Assembly: GCA_037349105.1 (NCBI GenBank)
Contig: JAYJMM010000112.1
Coordinates: forward strand, 3,596,001 to 3,660,000
Length of the DNA: 64,000 nt
Reading direction: 5' to 3'
DNA from: Limnomonas spitsbergensis
Taxonomy: Eukaryota; Chlorophyta; Chlorophyceae; Chlamydomonadales
Shown: positions 39,882-51,800 of the stretch, piece by piece
Layout of the letters: every line of letters begins with the position of its first letter
Numbering within the stretch: position 1 is the first letter of the stretch
Program-made: the position numbers and the translations under genes
The notes under the pieces: generated by a model
What the model saw: the letters and a program-made list of their open reading frames with translations, nothing else
What the model was told of the DNA's origin: nothing
Databases searched by the model: none

Positions 39882-42800
39882 ATGCAGCAGATTGCGCAAC
39901 AAGGCTGCCTGCCCCAGCCCAGGGCCCTGTCCATGAGGATCAGCAGGCCGCCAGCTCTGCATGGCTCCAGATCCGCCTCTGGCAGCTCCCATGCAAGTAG
40001 ATGCCATTCAAATAATACAGTGCCGCCACAGCAGCCACAACAGCAGCAGTACCTGCGGCAGCTGCCGCCCGCATTTGCAGAACCGAGCAACGCGGTGACC
40101 GCTCATCAGCATGGTGCTGCCGCCGCCGCCAGCCTGTCACAAACCGCAGCAACAGCTCAGCAGCACAGCGCGGCCGCCGCCAGCCTGTCAACCGCCAGCC
40201 TGTCACGACGGAGGCTCATCCTTGGATCTGCCATGACGATCCCTGTCGCTACAAGTGAGATCTATGGGAAGCAGTTCGGAACAATTATAGATTATATTTG
40301 AACGCCGGAAGCTGATTCTTAGATCCTCCGTGATGCCGCTCCTTGTTACTTGAGGTGAGATCTATGGAGAGCTGTCCGGACTATTCTTATATTATGTTAG
40401 AATATTGGTAAGAGCTGCACTGTACAACATGTCCTAGTGACAGTGCAGCTCGTACCAGTATTCCACCAAACTGTAGGAACGCCAGAAGCACACTCTCAGA
40501 TCTGCTTTTATGACGTTCCTTGTGTATTCCGGTGAGACCTTCCTAAAGCAGTTTAAATTTGAATGTTAACCTCTAGATCTTTGGGTAGCCATTCAGTTTG
40601 TCACATTATAACGCTGGAAGCCAATTCTAAGATGCATCGTGGTGCTCCCCGTTGGCTCGGGTGAGATATCTGATTGTCTGTAAAGGCCCAAAGGGGGACC
40701 CAGTTTGCATGTTGGGATAACCCTATTCTAAGATGCATCATGATATTTCATACGGTTATAATGGGAGAGATGTCTCATAGCCTGGGACGCAGGTGTGTTG
40801 ATCATGCTGATGGGTTTTGAATGCTTCACTCCAGATCTGTGGGAATTAGTTTGGCACATCATTTGAAACCACTGATACTTACTTCCGCTTCTCTCCAGTC
40901 CAGCAGTTAGATCTCAGCTGCAGTTGGATCTCAGCAGCAGTTGGATCTCAGCAGCAGTTGGATCTCAGCTGCAGTTGGATCTCAGCAGCAGTTGGATCTC
41001 AGCTGCAGTTGGATCTCAGCAGCAGTTGGATCTCAGCAGCAGTTGGATCTCAGCAGCAGTTGGATCTCAGCAGCAGTTGTATTTCAGTTGCAGTTGGATC
41101 TCAGCTGCAGTTGGATCTCAGCAGCAGTTGGATCTCAGCTGCAGTTGGATCTCAGCAGCAGTTGGTTCTTAGTAGCAGTTGGATCTCAGTTGCAGTTAAA
41201 TCTCAGTCACGGTTGGATCTCAGCAGCGGTTGCATCTCAGCTGCAGTTGGATCTCAGCAGCAGTTGGACCTCAGCAGCAGTTGGATATCAGTTGCAGTTG
41301 GATATCAGTTGCAATTAGATATCAGCAGCAGTTGTATTTCAGCAGCAGTTGGATCTCAACAGCAGTTGGATCTCAACAGCAGTTGTATCTCAGCAGCAGT
41401 TGGATCTCACCAGCAGTTGGGTCTCAGTTGCAGTTGGATCTCAGTTGCAGTTGGATCTCAGCCGCAGTTGGATCTCAGCAGCAGTTGGATCTCACCAGCA
41501 GTTGGATCTCAGTTGCAGTTGGATCTCAGTTGCGATTGGATCTCAGCAGCAATTGGATCTCAGCAGCAGTTGGATCTCAGTTGCAGTTGGAAATCAGCAG
41601 CATTTGGATCTCAGCAGCTCTTGGATCTCAGCAGCAGTTGTATTTCAGCAGCAGATGGATCTCAGCAGCAGTTGGATCTCACCAGCAGTTGGGTCTCAGT
41701 TGCAGTTGGATCTCAGTTGCAGTTGGATCTCAGCCGCAGTTGGATCTCAGCAGCAGTTGGATCTCAGCAGCAGTTGGATCTCAGTTGCAGTTGGATCTCA
41801 GTTGCGGTTGGATCTCAGCAGCAGTTGGATCTCAGCAGCAGTTGGATCTCAGCAGCAGTTGGATCTCAGCTGTGGTTGGATCTCAGCCGCAGTTGGATCT
41901 CAGCAGCAGTTGGATCTCAGCAGCAGTTGGATCTCAGCTGTGGTTGGATCTCAGCTGTGGTTGGATCTCAGCAGCAGTTGGATCTCAGCTGCAGTTAGAG
42001 ATCAGCAGCAGTTGGATCTCAGCTGTGGTTGGATCTCAGCAGCAGTTGGATCTCAGCTGTAGTTGGATCTCTCCAGCAGTTGGATCTCAGTTGCAGTTGG
42101 ATCTCAGCAGCAATTGGATCTCAGCAGCAGTTTGATCTCAGCTGTAGTTGGATCTCTCCAGCAGTTGGATCTCAGTTGCGGTTGGATCTCAGCAGCAATT
42201 GGATCTCACCAGCAGTTGGATCTCAGTTGCAGTTGGATCTCAGTTGCGGTTGGATCTCAGTTGCAGTTGGATTTAAGCCGAATTCGGATCTCAGCAGCAG
42301 TTGGATCTCACCAGCAGTTGGATCTCAGTTGCAGTTGGATCTCAGTTGCGATTGGATCTCAGCAGCAGTTGGATCTCAGTTGCAGTTGGAAATCAGCAGC
42401 ATTTGGATCTCAGCAGCAGTTGGATCTCAGTTGCAGTTGGAAATCAGCAGCATTTGGATCTCAGCAGCTCTTGGATCTCAGCAGCAGTTGTATTTCAGCA
42501 GCAGATGCATCTCAACAGCAGTTGGATCTCAACAGCATTTGGATCTCACCAGCAGTTGGGTCTCAGTTGCAGTTGGATCTCAGTTGCAGTTGGATCTCAG
42601 CCGCAGTTGGATCTCAGCAGCAGTTGGATCTCAGCAGCAGTTGCATCTCAGTTGCAGTTGGATCTCAGCTGCGGTTGGATCTAAGCAGCACTTGGATCTC
42701 AGCAGCAGTTGGATCTCAGCAGCAGTTGCATCTCAGTTGCAGTTGGATCTCAGCTGCGGTTGGATCTAAGCAGCACTTGGATCTCAGCAGCAGTTGGATC

Positions 42801-45800
42801 TCAGCAGCAGTTGGATCTCAGCTGTGGTTGGATCTCAGCAGCAGTTGAATCTCAGCTGCAGTTGGATCTCAGCAGCAGTTGGTTCTCAGCTGTGGTTGGA
42901 TCTCAGCTGTGGTTGGATCTCAGCAGCAGTTGGATCTCAGCTGCAGTTGGATCTCAGCAGCAGTTGGATCTCAGCTGTGGTTGGATCTCAGCAGCAGTTG
43001 GATCTCAGCTGTAGTTGGATCTCAGCAGCAGTTGGATCTCAGTTGCAGTTGGATCTCAGTTGCGGTTGGATCTCATCAGCAATTGGATCTCAGCAGCAGT
43101 TGGATCTCAGTTGCAGTTGGAAATCAGCAGCATTTGGATCTCAGCAGCTCTTGGATCTCATCAGCAGTTGTATTTCAGCAGCAGTTGGATCTCAACAGCA
43201 GTTGGATCTCAGCAGCAGTTGGGTCTCAGTTGCAGTTGGGTCTCAGTTGCAGTTGGATCTCAGTTGCAGTTGGATCTCAGCAGCAGTTGGATCTCAGCTG
43301 TAGTTGGATCTCTCCAGCAGTTGGATCTCAGTTGCGGTTGGATCTCAGCAGCAATTGGATCTCACCAGCAGTTGGATCTCAGTTGCAGTTGGATCTCAGT
43401 TGCGGTTGGATCTCAGTTGCAGTTGGATTTAAGCCGAATTCGGATCTCAGCAGCAGTTGGATCTCACCAGCAGTTGGATCTCAGTTGCAGTTGGATCTCA
43501 GTTGCGATTGGATCTCAGCAGCAGTTGGATCTCAGTTGCAGTTGGAAATCAGCAGCATTTGGATCTCAGCAGCAGTTGGATCTCAGTTGCAGTTGGAAAT
43601 CAGCAGCATTTGGATCTCAGCAGCTCTTGGATCTCAGCAGCAGTTGTATTTCAGCAGCAGATGCATCTCAACAGCAGTTGGATCTCAACAGCATTTGGAT
43701 CTCACCAGCAGTTGGGTCTCAGTTGCAGTTGGATCTCAGTTGCAGTTGGATCTCAGCCGCAGTTGGATCTCAGCAGCAGTTGGATCTCAGCAGCAGTTGC
43801 ATCTCAGTTGCAGTTGGATCTCAGCTGCGGTTGGATCTAAGCAGCACTTGGATCTCAGCAGCAGTTGGATCTCAGCAGCAGTTGCATCTCAGTTGCAGTT
43901 GGATCTCAGCTGCGGTTGGATCTAAGCAGCACTTGGATCTCAGCAGCAGTTGGATCTCAGCAGCAGTTGGATCTCAGCTGTGGTTGGATCTCAGCAGCAG
44001 TTGAATCTCAGCTGCAGTTGGATCTCAGCAGCAGTTGGATCTCAGCTGTGGTTGGATCTCAGCTGTGGTTGGATCTCAGCAGCAGTTGGATCTCAGCTGC
44101 AGTTGGATCTCAGCAGCAGTTGGATCTCAGCTGTGGTTGGATCTCAGCAGCAGTTGGATCTCAGCTGTAGTTGGATCTCAGCAGCAGTTGGATCTCAGTT
44201 GCAGTTGGATCTCAGTTGCGGTTGGATCTCATCAGCAATTGGATCTCAGCAGCAGTTGGATCTCAGTTGCAGTTGGAAATCAGCAGCATTTGGATCTCAG
44301 CAGCTCTTGGATCTCATCAGCAGTTGTATTTCAGCAGCAGTTGGATCTCAACAGCAGTTGGATCTCAGCAGCAGTTGGGTCTCAGTTGCAGTTGGGTCTC
44401 AGTTGCAGTTGGATCTCAGTTGCAGTTGGATCTCAGCCGCAGTTGGATCTCAGCTGCAGTTGGATCTCAGCTGCAGTTGGATCTCAGCAGCAGTTGGATC
44501 TCAGCAGCAGTTGGATCTCAGCAGCACTTGGATCTCAGCAGCAGTTGTATTTCAGCAGCAGTTGGATCTCAGCTGTGGTTGGATCTCAGCCGCAGTTGGA
44601 TCTCAGCAGCAGTTGGATCTCAGCAGCAGTTGGATCTCAGCTGTGGTTGGATCTCAGCTGTGGTTGGATCTCAGCAGCAGTTGGATCTCAGCTGCAGTTA
44701 GAGATCAGCAGCAGTTGGATCTCAGCTGTGGTTGGATCTCAGCAGCAGTTGGATCTCAGCTGTAGTTGGATCTCTCCAGCAGTTGGATCTCAGTTGCAGT
44801 TGGATCTCAGCAGCAATTGGATCTCAGCAGCAGTTTGATCTCAGCTGTAGTTGGATCTCTCCAGCAGTTGGATCTCAGTTGCGGTTGGATCTCAGCAGCA
44901 ATTGGATCTCAGCAGCAGTTTGATCTCAGTTGCAGTTGGAAATCAGCAGCATTTGGATCTCAGCAGCTCTTGGATCTCATCAGCAGTTGTATTTCAGCAG
45001 CAGTTGGATCTCAACAGCAGTTGGATGTCAGCAGCAGTTGGGTCTCAGTTGCAGTTGAGTTTCAGTTGCAGTTGGATCTCAGTTGCAGTTGGATCTCAGC
45101 CGCAGTTGGATCTCAGCAGCAGTTGGATCTCACCAGCAGTTGGATCTCAGTTGCAGTTGGATCTCAGTTGCGGTTGGATCTCAGTTGCAGTTGGATCTAA
45201 GCCGAATTCGGATCTCAGCAGCAGTTGGATCTCACCAGCAGTTGGATCTCAGTTGCAGTTGGATCTCAGTTGCGATTGGATCTCAGCAGCAGTTGGATCT
45301 CAGTTGCAGTTGGAAATCAGCAGCATTTGGATCTCAGCAGCAGTTGGATCTCAGTTGCAGTTGGAAATCAGCAGCATTTGGATCTCAGCAGCTCTTGGAT
45401 CTCAGCAGCAGTTGTATTTCAGCAGCAGATGCATCTCAACAGCAGTTGGATCTCAACAGCATTTGGATCTCACCAGCAGTTGGGTCTCAGTTGCAGTTGG
45501 ATCTCAGTTGCAGTTGGATCTCAGCCGCAGTTGGATCTCAGCAGCAGATGGATCTCAGCAGCAGTTGCATCTCAGTTGCAGTTGGATCTCAGCTGCGGTT
45601 GGATCTAAGCAGCACTTGGATCTCAGCAGCAGTTGGATCTCAGCAGCAGTTGCATCTCAGTTGCAGTTGGATCTCAGCTGCGGTTGGATCTAAGCAGCAC
45701 TTGGATCTCAGCAGCAGTTGGATCTCAGCAGCAGTTGGATCTCAGCTGTGGTTGGATCTCAGCAGCAGTTGAATCTCAGCTGCAGTTGGATCTCAGCAGC

Positions 45801-48800
45801 AGTTGGATCTCAGCTGTGGTTGGATCTCAGCTGTGGTTGGATCTCAGCAGCAGTTGGATCTCAGCTGCAGTTGGATCTCAGCAGCAGTTGGATCTCAGCT
45901 GTGGTTGGATCTCAGCAGCAGTTGGATCTCAGCTGTAGTTGGATCTCAGCAGCAGTTGGATCTCAGTTGCAGTTGGATCTCAGTTGCGGTTGGATCTCAT
46001 CAGCAATTGGATCTCAGCAGCAGTTGGATCTCAGTTGCAGTTGGAAATCAGCAGCATTTGGATCTCAGCAGCTCTTGGATCTCATCAGCAGTTGTATTTC
46101 AGCAGCAGTTGGATCTCAACAGCAGTTGGATCTCAGCAGCAGTTGGGTCTCAGTTGCAGATGGGTCTCAGTTGCAGTTGGATCTCAGTTGCAGTTGGATC
46201 TCAGCCGCAGTTGAATCTCAGCTGCAGTTGGATCTCACCAGCAGTTGGATCTCAGTTGCAGTTGGATCTCAGTTGCGGTTGGATCTCAGCAGCAGTTGGA
46301 TCTCAGCAGCAGTTGGATCTCAGCAGCAGTTGGATCTCAGCTGTGGTTGGATCTCAGCTGTGGTTGGATCTCAGCAGCAGTTGGATCTCAGCTGCAGTTG
46401 GATCTCAGCAGCAGTTGGATCTCAGCTGTGGTTGGATCTCAGCTGTGGTTGTATTTCAGCAGCAGATGGATCTCAGCTGCAGTTGGATCTCAGCAGCAGT
46501 TGGATCTCAGCTGTGGTTGGATCTCAGCTGTGGTTGGATCTCAGCAGCAGTTGGATCTCAGCTGCAGTTGGATCTCAGCAGCAGTTGGATCTCAGCTGTG
46601 GTTGGATCTCAGCTGTGGTTGGATCTCAGCAGCAGTTGGATCTCAGCTGCAGTTGGATCTCAGCAGCAGTTGGATCTCAGCTGTGGTTGGATCTCAGCTG
46701 TGGTTGGATCTCAGCAGCAGTTGGATCTCAGCTGCAGTTGGATATCAGCAGCAGTTGGATCTCAGCTGTGGTTGGATCTCAGCTGTGGTTGGATCTCAGC
46801 TGCAGCTGGATCTCTCCAGTTCAGCTTGCAGGGCATCGCATCAAATGTAGTCAAAATCAAGGGCATCACATTAAATGCTGTCTGAGTTATTCAAGGTTCC
46901 GCATGAAGATCAAAACTAATCACAAGTATTCTCCTCTCAGACCCATCACCCAAGGGCATTCCATCAAAGCATGCTCCTCCAGCGCAGGCAGCAGCGCCTC
47001 TCCCCACGCCCTCTCTCCTCACCCATTCCCCACACCCTCTCCCCACACCCTCTCCCCACACCCTCTCCCCACACCCTCTCCCCACACCCTCTTCCCACAC
47101 CCTCTCTCCACACCCTCTCCCCACACCCTCTCCCCACACCCTCTCCTCACACCCTCTCCTCACACCCTCACCTCACACCCTCTCTCCACACACTCTCCCC
47201 ACACCCTCTCCTTACACCTCTCCCCACACCCTCTCCCCACACCCTCTCCCCACACCCTCTCCCCACACCCTCTGTCCCTCTCCCCACACCCTCACCTCAC
47301 ACCCTCTCTCCACACACTCTCCCCACACCCTCTCCCCACACCCTCTCCCCGCACCCTCTCCCCGCACCCTCTCCCCGCACCCTCTCCCCACACCCTCTCC
47401 CCACACCCTCTCCCCACACCCTCTCCCCACACCCCATCCAAGCGAAGGCCTGTACCTCTCAGCACTGCCTTCGCTTGCGGCCGGCGCACCCCTACTGCAA
47501 TCCTTGAACAATCGCTTCTCCTCCATCTGCACACAGGCTTCTGCCTCCCAGATCTACCATCTCGTGCGACTGCCGCGCCCCTCCTGAAATCTTTCAACAA
47601 CCGCATCCCCTCCATCCACACACAGACCTCGGCTTCTTACCTCTGCCTTCCTGGGTGGCCGCTGCACCCCTCCTCCAATCTTTTAACAATCGCATATCAT
47701 CCCCCCACATGCATGCCCTATCTTCAATACGCTGCTAACACGTGCGGCCGCTGCACCCCTGCTCCAATCCTTCAACAACCACATCTCATCCCCCCACACA
47801 CATGCCATTCCTTCAATACCCTGTCGTCACGTGCAGCCGCTGCGCTACTCCTCCTTTTCTTCTACTTTGACATCTCCTCCCCCCCCCCCACAGGCCTTTG
47901 CCTCCCATCTCTGCCGTCACGTGCGGCCGCTGTGCCCCTGCTCCAATCCTTCAACAACCACATCTCATCCCCCCACACACATGCCCTTTCTTCAATACCC
48001 TGTCGTCACGAGCAGCCGCCCCTCCTCCTTTTCTTCTACTTTGACATCTCCTTCCCCCCCCCCCACAGGCCTTTGCCTCCCATCTCTGCCGTCACGTGCG
48101 GCCGCTGTGCCCCTGCTCCAATCTTTTAACGACCGCATCTCTGAGTTCACTTTGAGCAACGGAATGCACTTCATCGTGCTGGAGCGGCACGAGGCGCCGG
48201 TGCTGAGCTGCATGGTGCACGCCAATGTTGGAGCGTTTGATGAAGATGAGGGGAGCACGGGTAGGCGGGGGTGGTGTGTGTTTGGGGGGAGGCTAGTGCA
48301 GGGGAATGGGAGGAGCACGGGTAGCGGTGTGTGTGGGGGGGGGGAGGCAGGTTGAGCGCCACCAAGCCCCGGTGCTTAGATGCATGGTGCATGCCAATGT
48401 TGGAGTGTTTGATGAAGATGAGAGGAGCACGGGTAGGCGGGTGTGGGTATGTGTCTGGGGGGGGCATGGGTATGTGGGTGGTGGTGTGTGTGTGTCGGGG
48501 GGGGGCACGGATAGGCATGGGTATGTGTGGGGGGGAGACTGCTAGTGCAGGGGGATGGGGGGCGGGTGGTGGTGGTGTGTGTGGGGGAGACTAGTGCAGA
48601 GGAATGAGGGGTGGTGGTGGTGGTGGTGTGGTGTGGTGTGTGTGTGTGGGGGGGGGGGGGGGTCTAGTGCAGGGGCGGGGGGTCCCCCTAGTGCAGGGGG
48701 AACCATGTGTGTGGCGGGTAGGCAGGTGGTGGTGTGTGTGCGTGCGTGTGGTGGTGGGGGCTGCTAGTGCAGGGAGATGGGGGGGAAGTAGGTTGTGTGG

Positions 48801-51800
48801 GGAGGAGGTTTCTAGGGAATGGGGTGGGGAAGCTTGTGGGGGGGGTGGGAGGTGAAGTGGGGGGGGGGGGGGGTACATTTTCTGTTAGAAGGCCAGCTCG
48901 CGCAAGAATCAGAGCAATTATGCCTGTTTGTTGAAAGGGGCAGGTTGAGCGATGCCAAGCCCCAGTACTTGGATGCTTGGTTCCTGCCAGCGTTGGCGTT
49001 TTTGAAGATGATGATGGCAGCAGGAGTGGCAGCCTGTGGGATGGGAGGAGGCTGCCTGTGAAGGGGGGTGGGGCAGGTTTATGGAGTTCCGGGTTAAGAA
49101 TTATGGGTTAACATGGGGTGTAGCATGGTAGGGATTAGGATCCAGTGTTTGGCGTGTGGATGGGGTGCAACACGATTGGTAGGGTTGAGGGTGCAGCATG
49201 GGGTGCAGCATGGAGTGAAGAGGGGGAAATGGAGCGACAGCACGTCCCGGTGCTCAGCCGTTTGATGCATGGTGCATGCATGGTGTATGGTGCATGGTTC
49301 ATGCATGGTGCATGGTTCATGCATGGTGCATAGTTCATGCATGGTGCATGGTTCATGCTTGGTGCATGGTTCATGCATGGTGCATATTGCATGCATGGTG
49401 CATCATGGTGCATGGTGCATGCATGGTGTATGCATGGTGCATGGTTCATGCATGGTTCATGCATGGTGCATGGTTCATGCATAGTGCATGGTGTGCGCAT
49501 GGTGCATGGTGCATGCATGGTGCATCATGGTGCATGGTGCATCATGGCGCATGGTTCATGCATGGTGTATGCATGGTGCAACGTGAGCTGAACGTTAGCT
49601 TAACCACAACTACAATGTAGATGAACTGTAGCTGAACTGCAACTGAACTGTAGCAGAGCAGTAGCTGAAATACTTAAAGTACGTCACCTGTTTCATAAGA
49701 TATGGGATGTAGCTGAACTGTAGCTGAACTGTGGCTTAAGAGCAACTTAACTGTAGCTGAACTGTAGCTGAAACACTTCAAAGTACGTCACCTGTTTTTT
49801 TAGGTTTGTGAGGTTTCTGGGCCTGCGGTTTTGTGTACATCTGCTTTGCAGCAGCATGGAATTTCAGCAAACAGAATTATGTAAGATTTTTTGACAGAAG
49901 ATTTGACAGGTTGATACTTTTCTAGTCACGTGTCCGGCAAGGCAAAACATGTGTTAGCTGTAAGCAACATCTGCGGACGTGTTCCTTAGAAGTCTGTCAC
50001 GCCTCCTCGGCTGGCGCCCCTAAGGAACCTGAAACCCTCTAACGTGGTGACGTCTAACGCTGTCCCCTTACCCAAGTCACCTGTATTGTCCATATGTCCG
50101 TTTTTGAGGCCCGTGGACCGGCTAATCCCGCATGTGACGTAACCGGGGGAGGAGGTAACATGTAACCAGGAGGGAACTCTGCCGTTCGTACATAACTACT
50201 TAATCATATACGTAAATGGTTGTGGGCCAGGCAGGCATTCATGTGGATATTTGCGAATCAAGCATTTTATTAACTGTCGGAAGTACAGACAGCACCAAGA
50301 GCTGAAAGGAAAGTTTGACCTGGATGTGTACGCGTCCAGAGACGTGCATAGCAGTGTTTAATTAGCACACTTCAGCTACAAATCAGCTACATCACGGTGT
50401 TTATTTCAGCACAATTCAGCTACAAATCAGCTACATCACGGTGTTTATTTCAGCACACTTCAGCTACAAATCAGCTGCCTCACGGTGTTTATTTCAGCAC
50501 ACTTCAGCTACAAATCAGCTACATCACGGTGTTTATTTCAGCACAATTCAGCTACAAATCAGCTACATCACGGTGTTTATTTCAGCACACTTCAGCTACA
50601 AATCAGCTGCCTCACGGTGTTTATTTCAGCACACTTCAGCTACAAATCAGCTACATCACGGTGTATACGCGTCCACACGGTAACGGCGCGGATGTGGCTT
50701 CGGCACAGGCTGCACGTCTTCCTTAATTCCCACGCCTCCCACGGGGCGTAGCTCTCCTTCCTTCCTGTATGCCTCCAGAGTTGTGCATTGAGGAAGCCGT
50801 CCATTTTCTATATTGTCAGAGGCACAGAGCACAAACAGTTGGAGGGAACGTTTGACCTGGGTATATTATATGGGTGGGTGGGTGGGGTGGGTGGGGTGGG
50901 GTGGGGTGGGGTGGGGTGGGTGGGGTGGGGGTGGGGCGGGGTGGGGTGGGGTGGGTAGGATATATATGCGTCCAGAGGTGTGCATTGAGGAAGCAGTCCG
51001 TTTTGGCCGAAGCATGTGAGACATGGTGGACGTGATATCACAGTTGTCTGTAACTGTCCTCTCCATTGGACTGCTGTTCTACCTCTTTCCCCAGCTGGGA
51101 CGTAGCAACATCTCTGCTCCAGCAACAACACTGGGCGTGAATTTGAATTTGAATTTGAATTTAAGCTTACAAATTACGCCTTGCATACCGTGCCACCCTT
51201 TCCAGACAGCTCCCTTATTATAACAGCATTGTGTGTGTCAATTACAATTTGATTTGGATTTTTAATGGGTTTGAATTGGATTTGAAATGGATTTGGAATG
51301 ACGGATTTGTGTCCCCTCTTCCCTGGCCATTCCCCTGCGCACGCTACCTCCCGGACGTCCGCTGGCATGGTTAAGGCATCGCACATCTCCTGGAGGTAAG
51401 GGCTCAAGGTAAATAGGCATTTGAAACAGGCATTTAATAAGGGCATTTAAAACAGTTATTAAAAACAGGCATTTAAAACAGGCATTTGAAATAGGAATAA
51501 ATGGGCATAGGCGCTCATGTTGATCATTCGGGCCTCCCCGTTCCTTTTGTGTCAAAGCAGCCCTCACGTGGTTCCTTCTCAATGGCATGAGGACCGCTGC
51601 AGTGTATAGACCATTGGGTAGAGAAGATACGTAATTTTGGTGATTTCTGGTGACGAGCTGCGGCTGATGTGCACGGGATTTTGAGGCTTTGGGGTTGAGG
51701 GTTGAGGGTTGACGGTTGAGAATTTTTAAATCGCAAACCCTTAACCCCAAGCCTGGGGTCAAACTGCTGTACGTCTGAGGGCATGGTTTGGGAACTATCG

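Noticed and set aside
40924..46885. Dozens of overlapping Ser/Trp/Gln-rich frames
   Set aside because: All three plus frames of a 17-bp stop-free unit are open; mutual overlap excludes real genes.
47027..47440. Ser/Pro/His-rich frame through the CACACCCTCTCC block as extensin-like protein
   Set aside because: It is a 12-bp intronic repeat, open by period, and lies between M16 exons 1 and 2, whose phases join without it.
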